DNA of 7,128 nt from an uncultured Bacteroides sp. Lineage in GTDB: Bacteria > Bacteroidota > Bacteroidia > Bacteroidales > Bacteroidaceae. Both the position numbers and the translations under genes were made by a program. The stretch covers positions 1 through 7,128 of the forward strand of contig CAAFUN010000139.1 of NCBI GenBank assembly GCA_900766195.1. The letters are read 5' to 3'. Shown here piece by piece: positions 1 to 6,211 of this stretch. Numbering within the stretch: the first letter of the stretch is position 1; every line of letters starts with the position of its first letter. Below the pieces are notes generated by a model. The model saw nothing but the letters and a program-made list of their open reading frames with translations. It searched no databases and was not told the DNA's origin.

Positions 1-2228
1 CCATACGGAGTCTTCTCTTCGGCTACCATGCCCAGAGGGGGCTCTTTTCCTATCTCATAGCCTGCTTTCTGCAAAGGAATCACTTTATCCTCTTTTGCTA
101 CAGCCAATAAAGGATTGAGTCGTTCTTTGAGTTTGGTGTTGCGTTTCAGAACCGTCATGTTGTGAATGGCATAAGCCAATGCCTTGGTGGAACCTATCAG
201 CACACAGATTTTCTTGGCTCTGGTAATGCCTGTATAAATGAGATTGCGTTGCAGCATCACATAGTGATTCATCAGTACTGGCATCACTACAATAGGATAT
301 TCTGAACCTTGCGATTTATGAATGGTGGTCGCATAAGCCAGCGTCAACTCATCCAGCTCGCTCACCTCATACTCTACCAGCGTTCCGTCAAAATCCACCA
401 TCAAGGTGCGCTCTTCCATATCTACCGCCTGAATATACCCCAAATCGCCATTGAACACATTCTTATCGTAATTGTTGCGAATCTGCATCACACGATCACC
501 TTGACGGAAGGAATAACCGCCACGATTCAAACCAACCTTGCTTGGATTGATAGCCTCTTGCAACACGATATTCAGATTCGATGCACCCACCACACCCCGT
601 TGCATGGGAGTCAGCACCTGTATCTTGTTAGTCGGCATACTGTAAGCCTTAGGTAAACGGTTCTTAACTAACTCAACAATACTTGTAGCTACCTGTTCCG
701 CATCATCATTCTTGATGAAGAAGAAATCGGTATCCTTGCCATTGCTCAAATCGGGGAATGTTCCTCGATTGATGGCATGGGCACTCATCACAATCCTACT
801 CGATTGCGCTTGACGGAAGATGCGTGTCAAGCGTATAACGGGTATCTTCTGTGAATCAATGATGTCACGAAGCACATTCCCTGCACCCACACTGGGTAAC
901 TGGTCAATATCGCCCACAAACACCAAACGCATCCCCAATGGAATTGCCTTCATAAGGTTGTTCATTAGAATGATGTCTATCATCGAACATTCATCCACTA
1001 TCAACGCATCACCTTCCAACGGATTCTCATCATTGCGTTTGTAGCCATCGGCAGGATTGAACTCCAATAAACGATGAATCGTCTTGGCTTCCATACCTGT
1101 AGCTTCACTCATTCGTTTGGCAGCACGACCTGTTGGAGCAGCCAATAGAATCTGTAATCCGGCTGTTTTCAAAGCAGCAATGATACCTTGTGTGGTAGTG
1201 GTTTTTCCTGTGCCGGGGCCGCCCGTGAGTACCATGACTTTACTATCTACCGCTTGACGAATGGCCGCTATCTGCACTTCATCATATTCTATGCCGGTTT
1301 CTTTCTCAATGGCTTTCAAGTCAAACTTAGGATGCTTCCCATTGTCAGATGCATTCATCAGGGTCAAGAGACGTTTGGCTGTACCACATTCTGAGTGATA
1401 AAAAGGAGGGAGATAAATAGCCTCTTGTTCCATCATCAACTTCTCCTCTCGAATCATATCAGCCATTGCCTGACGAATATTCTCTTCATCAGCCTCCAGC
1501 AACGTAATGGCAGCCTTGACCAATTGTTCTTCCTCAGCATACACATGACCTTCGTTGCTGAGTTGGTTGAGCGTATAAAGCAGTCCACTACAACAACGGC
1601 GAAGGTCGTTCTTCTCATAACCCATCTTATTCGCAATGCCATCAGCCGTCTTAAAACCGATGCCCCAAATATCATCGGCTAATCGATAAGGATTGCCTTT
1701 TACTTTCTCAATGCTTTCCTTGCCATACTGACGATAAATCTTGGCAGCATAAGCCGTGCTCACCCCATAGCCTTGCAGGAAAAGCATCACATTCTTAATG
1801 TCCTTCTGATTCTCCCAGCTTTCACGAATCTTCTCCACACGAACTTTGCCGATACCGGCCACCTCATGCAGTCGCTCGATATCCGTTTCAATCACATCGA
1901 TAGTCTCCAATCCGAATTTTGAAACAATCAGTTTGGCAAATTTAGGGCCAATGCCTTTCACCAATCCGCTACCCAAGTATTTCTCAATACCATAGATGGT
2001 AGCCGGCATCACCTCTTCCCAGGATTGCACAACAAATTGACTACCGTATTTCTTATCCACTTTCCAATCGCCATCGCACAGCAACACACTCCCCACAGGC
2101 ACATCCAGCAGACTGCCCACAAGGGTAACAAGGTCTTTGTAACCCTTTACATTGACCTTCATAATCGAATAGCCGTTCTCGGCATTCTGATAAGTAATGT
2201 GTTCTACTACACAACGGATTTTTAGCAT
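1..2228 (-). CDS. recD2: RecD2-like ATP-dependent 5'-3' DNA helicase, 3' end off the window
   Basis: The minus-strand frame is open from ATG 2228 to the window edge: 742 complete codons and no stop. In order I see an N-terminal OB-like region (about 1-75), tandem helix-hairpin-helix motifs (GIGPKF near 92-97, AGIGKV near 124-129), a second helical region (about 140-200), then the SF1 helicase core. Walker A is GGPGTGKT at 336-343, Walker B is VDECSM at 411-416, GDIDQLPSVGAGN and LTRIFRQ follow, and the C-terminal UvrD_C_2-type motif IHKSQG lies around 636-641 with YTGITRAK after it. This order is diagnostic of RecD2, a stand-alone helicase not bound to RecBC; family members are about 700-800 residues, so little is missing. 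The gene starts 18 bp after the RHH gene and probably shares the parA transcript. A role in element maintenance, repair or replication is inference. Confidence 0.95.
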   Translation of the reverse strand, partial: MLKIRCVVEHITYQNAENGYSIMKVNVKGYKDLVTLVGSLLDVPVGSVLLCDGDWKVDKKYGSQFVVQSWEEVMPATIYGIEKYLGSGLVKGIGPKFAKLIVSKFGLETIDVIETDIERLHEVAGIGKVRVEKIRESWENQKDIKNVMLFLQGYGVSTAYAAKIYRQYGKESIEKVKGNPYRLADDIWGIGFKTADGIANKMGYEKNDLRRCCSGLLYTLNQLSNEGHVYAEEEQLVKAAITLLEADEENIRQAMADMIREEKLMMEQEAIYLPPFYHSECGTAKRLLTLMNASDNGKHPKFDLKAIEKETGIEYDEVQIAAIRQAVDSKVMVLTGGPGTGKTTTTQGIIAALKTAGLQILLAAPTGRAAKRMSEATGMEAKTIHRLLEFNPADGYKRNDENPLEGDALIVDECSMIDIILMNNLMKAIPLGMRLVFVGDIDQLPSVGAGNVLRDIIDSQKIPVIRLTRIFRQAQSSRIVMSAHAINRGTFPDLSNGKDTDFFFIKNDDAEQVATSIVELVKNRLPKAYSMPTNKIQVLTPMQRGVVGASNLNIVLQEAINPSKVGLNRGGYSFRQGDRVMQIRNNYDKNVFNGDLGYIQAVDMEERTLMVDFDGTLVEYEVSELDELTLAYATTIHKSQGSEYPIVVMPVLMNHYVMLQRNLIYTGITRAKKICVLIGSTKALAYAIHNMTVLKRNTKLKERLNPLLAVAKEDKVIPLQKAGYEIGKEPPLGMVAEEKTPY

Positions 2229-2246
2229 AAGCAGATGGTTAGAGGA

Positions 2247-2513
2247 TTATCGTTCGTGTTTTTCCAAATACTCTTCCATGGCTTCGTTGACAATGTCTTT
2301 CAGAGACTTGTTCAGATCGATGGCAAGATACTTCATACGTTTATGAATGCTCTTGTTGATGATAAAGTTACAATGTACTGCAGATTCCTTTTCAGGTGCA
2401 GCTACCACTTTAGAAGAGGAGGTTGCTTTCTCTTCCTTTGCAGAAGTGGTGGATGAAATCAATCCATTCAATCCACCCTTCATGCTGTCTTTTAATAAAT
2501 CACCTTTACTCAT
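2247..2513 (-). CDS. Small ribbon-helix-helix protein, likely ParB-type partner of ParA
   Basis: This gene encodes 88 residues, starting at ATG 2513, 8 bp after the parA stop. Residues 1-45 are low-complexity and rich in Ser, Lys and Glu, so probably disordered. Residues 46-86 fit a ribbon-helix-helix fold: a short strand (HCNFIINKS), a first helix (about 54-64, IHKRMKYLAI) and a second helix (about 69-85, KSLKDIVNEAMEEYLEK). RHH dimers insert the strand into the DNA major groove. In type Ib partition loci, a small RHH protein with a flexible N-terminal arm is encoded just after ParA, binds the upstream centromere/operator, represses the operon and stimulates the ParA ATPase through its N-terminus. 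Position and architecture match that role here; DNA binding to the repeats at 3312-3497 is inferred. It could instead be a general CopG-like repressor. Confidence 0.8.
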   Translation of the reverse strand: MSKGDLLKDSMKGGLNGLISSTTSAKEEKATSSSKVVAAPEKESAVHCNFIINKSIHKRMKYLAIDLNKSLKDIVNEAMEEYLEKHER

Positions 2514-2521
2514 GATTCAAA

Positions 2522-3277
2522 TTATTTTAGTTTAAGCACTTCCTTAGCCAACTCCATATAGTCTTTGGCTCCGTTGCTATTCTTGTTATACTCATAGATA
2601 TTCTGTCCCTTGATAGGAGCTTCAGCCAAAGCCACGTTGTCACGAATGAATGTCTTGAAGACCTGATCGCAGAATGAATCCTTGATAAGTTCACTCACAC
2701 TCTTGTTCAACGTCTTTCTCTGATCAAACTGGGTAACGACAATGCCACCTACTTTCAAGTTTGGATTCAAACGCTCCTGCACAATCTGAATCACATTCAT
2801 AATCTTAGCCATACCACGCATAGCCAAGAACTGAGCCTGCACCGGAATGATCAAGTAATCAGATGCAGTTAAAGCATTAAGCGTAAGCAAACCCAATGAT
2901 GGTGGACAATCAATAAGAACATAATCAAATTTGTCGATGTTAGGAACTTTAGCTATCAAGCCTCGCAAAATCATTTCTCGTCCCGGCTCATTGATAAGCT
3001 CTGATTCAGCAGCCGATAAATCCAGGCAAGAAGGAACAAGGGTGATGCCACTCTCTGTTTCTATAAGAGGAAGAGCATATTCTCCTTTAAGTGCTCCATA
3101 TACAGTTTTCTCTTCTTCAATAGAATAACCGAAAGATTCTGTTAGGTTTGCCTGACCATCTAAGTCGATGACGATAACACGCTTTTTTTTCTGTTGAAAA
3201 GCAGCTGCAAGATTGATGGTAGTGGTCGTTTTTCCAACACCACCTTTATGGTTAAGAATGGCTATAATTTTTGTCAT
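2522..3277 (-). CDS. parA: ParA/Soj-type partition ATPase (type Ib-like)
   Basis: This 251-residue protein has all the ParA/MinD hallmarks. The deviant Walker A motif KGGVGKTTTT lies at 11-20, with signature Lys11 and Lys16. Walker A' is VIVIDLDGQANLTES around 34-48, and Walker B is DYVLIDCPPS around 118-127. The protein ends soon after the ATPase core and has no N-terminal helix-turn-helix. That places it with short type Ib ParAs, whose autoregulation is done by a small partner rather than ParA itself; such a partner follows 8 bp downstream. ParA dimerises on ATP, coats the nucleoid and moves or positions the bound element at cell division. A TAnnTTTG box sits 25-32 bp upstream of the start, and a repeat-rich gap lies beyond it. 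It could also position conjugation machinery, but partition is the simplest reading. Confidence 0.96.
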   Translation of the reverse strand: MTKIIAILNHKGGVGKTTTTINLAAAFQQKKKRVIVIDLDGQANLTESFGYSIEEEKTVYGALKGEYALPLIETESGITLVPSCLDLSAAESELINEPGREMILRGLIAKVPNIDKFDYVLIDCPPSLGLLTLNALTASDYLIIPVQAQFLAMRGMAKIMNVIQIVQERLNPNLKVGGIVVTQFDQRKTLNKSVSELIKDSFCDQVFKTFIRDNVALAEAPIKGQNIYEYNKNSNGAKDYMELAKEVLKLK

Positions 3278-3301
3278 TGTATTAAACTTTTAATTGCGTT
3301 A

Positions 3302-3309
3302 CAAAGATA
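3302..3309 (-). promoter_or_regulatory. Bacteroidetes -7 box for the parA operon
   Basis: On the minus strand these bases read TATCTTTG, a perfect match to the Bacteroidetes -7 consensus TAnnTTTG. Transcription would begin roughly 10-15 bp before the parA start codon at 3277, giving a very short leader. No good TTTG -33 element is present at the usual distance, so the promoter may be weak or aided or blocked by a protein bound to the dyad immediately upstream (3335-3359). Confidence 0.6.
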
Positions 3310-3334
3310 CGATGAATAATTAGGATAGACGTAT

Positions 3335-3359
3335 AATAGTGAATATATCTATCACTATT
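3335..3359. repeat. Perfect 8-bp inverted repeat upstream of parA
   Basis: AATAGTGA (3335-3342) and TCACTATT (3352-3359) are exact reverse complements separated by 9 bp. The dyad covers the place where the -33 region of the parA promoter should be, so a bound dimer would plausibly control that promoter. It is a good candidate binding site for the RHH protein at 2247-2513. Confidence 0.6.
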
Positions 3360-3374
3360 TAAAGTTATTTAGTG

Positions 3375-3392
3375 CTTACTATGAGTAGTAAG
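3375..3392. repeat. Perfect 7-bp inverted repeat CTTACTA-TGAG-TAGTAAG
   Basis: The arms at 3375-3381 and 3386-3392 are exact reverse complements around a 4-bp centre. It is the second dyad upstream of parA. Its centre is about 36-37 bp from that of the first dyad, and its sequence differs, so one protein need not bind both. Confidence 0.5.
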
Positions 3393-3453
3393 TGTTCATA
3401 CACAATACTATAATGAATTAAAAATGAATAATTATAAAAGTATTTACTACTTT

Positions 3454-3497
3454 CCTACCACCGACAGTAGATAAAGTACCTACCATCGGAGATAAAG
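3454..3497. repeat. Degenerate direct repeat, CCTACCAyCG...AGATAAAG
   Basis: CCTACCACCG at 3454-3463 and CCTACCATCG at 3479-3488 differ at one position and start 25 bp apart. Each is followed after a few bases by AGATAAAG (3469-3476 and 3490-3497). The pair lies just downstream of the 125-residue gene and may be part of the centromere-like region. Confidence 0.45.
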
Positions 3498-3508
3498 AAA
3501 AAGTTCAA

Positions 3509-3886
3509 TCATGAGAGATTACCGGTAAGAAGTTTCTTCCATTGCTCCTGGCAAAAAGCTTCATATTCGGCAGGATTCTCACCACGTTCCACAGCTATAT
3601 CTATAAGCCGTCCGAAGTCCTCAAAACAAACATCGGTTGCAAGATGGCGAATACCATCTTCATTTCTCAGAAAAATCTCGTAATAGTCCGCACCTTCATT
3701 GAGAGCCACCAACACAAAGCCGGTGAACAATCTACCTGACACATGAAACATCAAGGTTGGCATATCCTTGAAATTGGTTGCGATAAACCCCGAAACACCC
3801 CACGACATAATGGTATTGATAGGGGTTGTTCCTAATAACTGACTCTTAATGATTCCTACTATTTCCAACAAATACTCTTTGTCCAT
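3509..3886 (-). CDS. Uncharacterised 125-residue protein
   Basis: I do not recognise a family for this gene. The ATG at 3886 is 33 bp after the SLOG stop, on the same strand, and the gene ends in TGA. The product is soluble-looking, with no signal peptide or membrane segment. The N-terminal third is mixed (KEYLLEIVGIIKSQLLG, then a Trp-Gly segment IMSWGVSGF near 26-34). The middle alternates hydrophobic residues like beta strands (TLMFHVSGRLFTGFVLVAL at 44-62, then DYYEIFLRN), and the C-terminus is acidic and helical (ENPAEYEAFCQEQWKKLL). The pattern suggests a small alpha/beta domain. It may be co-transcribed with the PRTase and SLOG genes, although a promoter in the 33-bp gap cannot be excluded. 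Intact reading frame and normal codon use support a real gene; function is unknown. Confidence 0.8.
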   Translation of the reverse strand: MDKEYLLEIVGIIKSQLLGTTPINTIMSWGVSGFIATNFKDMPTLMFHVSGRLFTGFVLVALNEGADYYEIFLRNEDGIRHLATDVCFEDFGRLIDIAVERGENPAEYEAFCQEQWKKLLTGNLS

Positions 3887-3919
3887 ATCAGTATATTTTT
3901 AATGTGAATAATTTATTAA

Positions 3920-4411
3920 CTATCGAAACAGATTGATTATTGGCATACTGCTTTCACTTGCCCTGCGGATGGTGTAGAAAGTACCGCCTTTGCGCTTGCC
4001 ATCATAGAAAGCAATCAATCCACTAGCATGAGCCAACATATAATCATTGCGTCTCAACAGACAACCATTGCTATATTTCTCACGCAACACAATCACTTCA
4101 TCGGCATTCTGCAAAGCGTATTGATAGCGTTTATGCTCATAGTCGCTGAATTTCTCACTCTGATTACGATACGGCACAACGGCAATCAACTTTATATCCG
4201 AAAACCTACGTTTCAATGCTATCACGGCAGATGCAGCCAATAAATCGAACCCCATTGCCATGCCATTGATAAAATTCCGATAACCACATTGATAGAGTTC
4301 TATGAGGGCATTATCAACTGCAACTCTTAACTCCGGTCGCTTGTTTCCATCGATGTCGCGATGTCCTGTGAATGCAACAGACTGACTCTTATTCAAAAAT
4401 AATTTCTCCAT
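3920..4411 (-). CDS. SLOG-superfamily (YpsA/DUF1273-like) nucleotide-binding protein
   Basis: The 163-residue product has the SLOG Rossmann-like pattern. A first strand leads into FTGHRD (14-19), then NGMAMGFDLLAA (49-60) as the glycine-rich nucleotide-binding loop, a strand LIAVVP (75-80), ADEVIVL (103-109), RRNDYMLAHASGLIAFYDG (120-138) and a Gly-Gly-Thr turn (142-144) before a last helix. This is the layout of YpsA, whose Bacillus and Staphylococcus members influence cell division and are thought to bind a nucleotide or ADP-ribose-like ligand. SLOG proteins are also described as sensors or generators of nucleotide signals in bacterial conflict systems. The length is close to YpsA's. Its ATG is 2 bp after the PRTase stop, implying translational coupling and a shared job. 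The ligand is not readable from sequence. DprA and LOG are relatives but less similar. Confidence 0.88.
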   Translation of the reverse strand: MEKLFLNKSQSVAFTGHRDIDGNKRPELRVAVDNALIELYQCGYRNFINGMAMGFDLLAASAVIALKRRFSDIKLIAVVPYRNQSEKFSDYEHKRYQYALQNADEVIVLREKYSNGCLLRRNDYMLAHASGLIAFYDGKRKGGTFYTIRRASESSMPIINLFR

Positions 4412-4413
4412 AC

Positions 4414-4977
4414 TTATGATACTTTATATGTTGTTTTATCTAAAAAGAAACCGCCTAAGACATTGGCTCCAAAAGCCTCTAACTTATTAGCGAATGTTCC
4501 AAAACTGATACCTCTTGTTATTACATCGTCAAATACTAAGCAAGACTTGTTAGCAAAGAATGGTTCGTCAAAATCCACCACTTGAACCTTGGTGATGCTC
4601 TTTTCGGTGCTATGCTCATGCACCGCCAAACGTTCGCCTTGTACACTGATATGTGGATATCCATTGATTGCACCGGAAAGTTCGCAAACCCTTTCAGAAA
4701 AAGCCTTGTAGCGGATTTCGTTCTTCTCTGCGCTTGATGCCGGCACGCAACAAAACACAATCTCACTGACCTTGTCACCAAACTGAGCCTTCAATTCATT
4801 GGCAGCCCTCTGCGCCACCACTTCAAAGCTTTTACCATCCTTGAAGTCCCAAACCAACTGACGGGCTACAATCTGCTCAGCACCAATATTCTTCTTCACC
4901 CTTACCGGATAGTATTTGAGGAAATAAACCTTCAATTTCCTAAGCTGCTTCAAAATGTTCTCATCTGTTATTGCCAT
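4414..4977 (-). CDS. Type I phosphoribosyltransferase-domain protein (ComF-like region)
   Basis: I start this at ATG 4977 (187 residues); the frame could open two codons earlier at a TTG, which is less likely. The key evidence is CLVFDDVITRGIS at 146-158, which fits the type I phosphoribosyltransferase PRPP-binding signature throughout, including the paired Asp150-Asp151 and the Thr-Arg-Gly loop. An upstream strand and loop (IVFCCVPASSAEKNEIRYKA at 73-92) resembles the segment in ComF-type PRTases that precedes the active site. PRTases exchange a ribose-phosphate between PRPP and a base, but many stand-alone members have unknown substrates. The first 70 residues are basic and helical and not recognised. 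It is the first gene of the PRTase-SLOG unit. A role making or salvaging a nucleotide handled by the SLOG protein is inference. Confidence 0.85.
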   Translation of the reverse strand: MAITDENILKQLRKLKVYFLKYYPVRVKKNIGAEQIVARQLVWDFKDGKSFEVVAQRAANELKAQFGDKVSEIVFCCVPASSAEKNEIRYKAFSERVCELSGAINGYPHISVQGERLAVHEHSTEKSITKVQVVDFDEPFFANKSCLVFDDVITRGISFGTFANKLEAFGANVLGGFFLDKTTYKVS

Positions 4978-4982
4978 ATTCA

Positions 4983-5008
4983 AAATGAATTAGTTAAATG
5001 ATTCATTT
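4983..5008. repeat. Perfect 8-bp inverted repeat just upstream of the PRTase start
   Basis: AAATGAAT (4983-4990) and ATTCATTT (5001-5008) are exact reverse complements with a 10-bp spacer, ending 5 bp before the ATG at 4977. In RNA it would be a weak AT-rich hairpin over the translation start; in DNA it could be an operator. Confidence 0.45.
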
Positions 5009-5057
5009 CCCTTACATTCAAACTTTTCAACCTGACGAGGGATTATTTTTCTGCCGG

Positions 5058-5084
5058 CAAAGTGAGTGGCAGCAATAAGGCAAA
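5058..5084 (-). promoter_or_regulatory. Possible promoter for the PRTase-SLOG operon
   Basis: The minus strand reads TCACTTTG at 5065-5058, one base off the TAnnTTTG -7 consensus, followed by CCGGC. A TTTG lies upstream at 5084-5081, but only 15 bp away, shorter than usual. It would give a leader of roughly 70 nt containing the dyad at 4983-5008. Confidence 0.35.
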
Positions 5085-5102
5085 ACTGAGATAGAAAATA
5101 CG

Positions 5103-5124
5103 CTCTATAGCTTTAGCTACAGAG
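5103..5124. repeat. 22-bp near-perfect palindrome between divergent promoters
   Basis: CTCT-A-TAGCT-TT-AGCTA-C-AGAG reads as a palindrome with a single A/C mismatch pair. It lies between the proposed minus-strand PRTase promoter (5058-5084) and the plus-strand promoter at 5156-5188, where one repressor could control both. It could also fold as a short RNA hairpin, but no transcript is clearly expected there. Confidence 0.5.
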
Positions 5125-5155
5125 GAAGATTTATAATCATCAAGCTATGGCGCGT

Positions 5156-5188
5156 TTTGACGTTTGACAAAGACACTCGATAACTTTG
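5156..5188 (+). promoter_or_regulatory. Strong Bacteroidetes promoter facing away from the PRTase operon
   Basis: TTTG at 5156-5159 and TAACTTTG at 5181-5188, with a 21-bp spacer, match both elements of the Bacteroidetes consensus (TTTG at -33, TAnnTTTG at -7). No plus-strand reading frame of note follows, so the promoter appears to drive a non-coding transcript starting near 5194. Confidence 0.65.
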
Positions 5189-5193
5189 CAGAG

Positions 5194-5405
5194 AAATATT
5201 CCATCGCTCTGGTGAACAAGATGATAGTCTTATCAGCTATAAATAGGAAATCAAGAAGGATGTAAAAGAGGAAAGAGCGAAGCCTAGTATAAAAGCCTAT
5301 AAGAGGAAACCTTACGGTTAGCAGTCCAAAGGACAATTATAAAAGTAATCTGCGTTTTGAAAGCAGAAAGCCCCAACTACCTAAGCAATCGGGGTTCTCT
5401 GTTTA
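5194..5405 (+). ncRNA. Candidate non-coding RNA 1, about 210 nt
   Basis: A well-formed promoter (5156-5188) precedes this interval and a GC-rich terminator-like hairpin (5364-5401) ends it. There is no credible plus-strand reading frame inside. Local stems are visible: GTCC-AAA-GGAC (5324-5334) and TCTGC...GCAGA (5350-5366); the latter competes with the left arm of the terminator. Purine-rich A/G runs separate the stems. It runs opposite to all the protein genes and converges on the 3' end of the MPNWC pseudogene. I do not recognise a known RNA family. Expression is inferred from promoter plus terminator only. The 5' and 3' ends are approximate. Confidence 0.4.
5364..5401. terminator. Hairpin terminator, probably bidirectional
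   Basis: CAGA-A-AGCCCC (5364-5374) pairs with GGGGTT-C-TCTG (5391-5401): an 11-position stem with one mismatch and one G-U pair, and a 16-nt loop. On the plus strand the tail is TTTAT. On the minus strand the stem end is followed by CTTTC. It sits between the convergent ncRNA 1 and the MPNWC pseudogene and could end both. Confidence 0.55.
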
Positions 5406-5421
5406 TGGATAAGCAAAGGGA

Positions 5422-6036
5422 TTAGAAATCACTCAAAGAAACATATTCAATCTCGTGGATGGCAATCTTCTCATCCAACTCACAATCTTCAATCAGCTTT
5501 TCGGCTTGCTTAAAATCATAGACGACTTTACCTGTGAGTTTTTCAAGAATCTCGGCTACCTCTTCAAAGGTGGAATAATACTCCATACCTTCATCGAAAT
5601 CATCCACAATGTAACGGGATGTGAGGTAACGTCCGTCTTCATCATTGCCTTGGAAAATACCGCATCCAAGCTCTTCAGCAATGAAGAATATCTGAACATC
5701 ATATTTATCCATCAAGGTGAAGAAGAGTTTTCGGCAGTCGGACCAAGCCGTCTCGGTCATAAGCTGGAAAGAAGCAGTATCATTGGCTTCATCTATGTCC
5801 AGTTCCTCTTGTAACCACTCGATTGTACCTCTGCAAGGAATTACTTCCGTTTCTGGGTCAATCTCCAGAATGTCTTTGACAACGTACCCAAGTCAACTTG
5901 AATTTGGCAAAAAGGTAGTACCATCTTTCTCGTAACTGCGGTCTGTTGCAATCACTTTTTTGAACTTGTTGTAGAGATTTTGAACTTCTGTTCTTTTCCC
6001 TACTATCTGATAATCTGTTGAACACCAGTTTGGCAT
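5422..6036 (-). pseudogene. 'MPNWC' protein (Api92/DUF1281-like ferredoxin-fold family), broken by an in-frame TGA
   Basis: From ATG 6036 the frame reads MPNWCSTDYQIVG, the typical opening of the Api92/DUF1281-like family found on plasmids, phages and conjugative elements. It runs 47 codons to a TGA at 5895-5893 and then continues in the same frame, without another stop, to 5422 (204 residues if read through). The text on both sides belongs together: NSS, stop, LGYVVKDIL. Later, ETAWSDCRKLF (95-105), AEELGCGIFQGNDEDGRYL (about 120-138) and an acidic C-terminus match the family pattern. As I recall, relatives often have Trp before the LG, so TGG to TGA by one base is likely. The rest is undecayed, so the change is recent or a sequencing error. 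A product from internal ATG 5760 (112 residues) is possible. The family's biochemical role is unknown. Confidence 0.8.
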
Positions 6037-6182
6037 AGCGTAAAAATATTAAGTTAGACAATGGAAGGTTTAATAAAAAGCCTTCGTTTTACACTGCCAC
6101 AAAAGGTGCGCTGAAAATTCTCAAGCCAAGGGTTCATCGTCGTTATTTGCCTGAAAGGATCACAAATAACCACCATGGTTCA
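6037..6182. other. Gene-free leader region upstream of the MPNWC gene, with two hairpins
   Basis: There is no coding potential and no convincing minus-strand TAnnTTTG box for the downstream pseudogene. Two dyads are present: GAAGG (6064-6068) with CCTTC (6081-6085), and a perfect 8-bp stem GTTATTTG (6142-6149) with CAAATAAC (6163-6170). GGTTCAT occurs twice (6131 and 6178). The stems could belong to a structured leader of the MPNWC mRNA on the minus strand. Confidence 0.35.
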
Positions 6183-6211
6183 TTGGCAGGAATGTAGCGT
6201 ACATACCTTTG
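6183..6211 (+). promoter_or_regulatory. Bacteroidetes-type promoter for candidate ncRNA 2
   Basis: TACCTTTG at 6204-6211 is a perfect -7 box, with a weaker TTGG at 6183-6186 as -33 element. The bases after the -7 box (CAGTGAAAAA) resemble those after the ncRNA 1 promoter (CAGAGAAATA), so both transcripts would start alike. Confidence 0.5.

Larger units (their letters stand above)
3278..3508. promoter_or_regulatory. AT-rich repeat-bearing gap: candidate partition centromere/operator (parS-like)
   Basis: This 231-bp gene-free stretch lies directly upstream of parA. It holds the parA -7 box, two perfect dyads (3335-3359 and 3375-3392), an 11-bp direct repeat ATGAATAATTA (3312-3322 and 3424-3434) and a degenerate repeat (3454-3497). 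In type Ib partition systems the centromere is commonly upstream of parA and doubles as the operator for the RHH partner. The location and repeat content fit, but no site is proven, and an origin of replication with iterons is the main alternative. I see no replication initiator gene in the window. Confidence 0.5.

Noticed and set aside
1454..1675. Minus-strand frame of 73 codons rich in Arg
   Set aside because: It is a shifted-frame shadow within the intact RecD2-like gene.
4978..4983. TTG start for the PRTase gene two codons upstream
   Set aside because: An ATG is available at 4977. The extension adds only two residues and overlaps the left arm of the dyad.
5145..5336. Minus-strand frame of 63 codons, hydrophobic, ending in RQNAP
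   Set aside because: It lies antisense to the promoter and body of candidate ncRNA 1, shows no recognisable domain, and its Leu/Phe-rich content is what the complement of purine-rich RNA gives.
5893..5895. TGA recoded as an amino acid throughout the genome
   Set aside because: No other reading frame in the window carries internal TGA, and the 125-residue gene ends with TGA.
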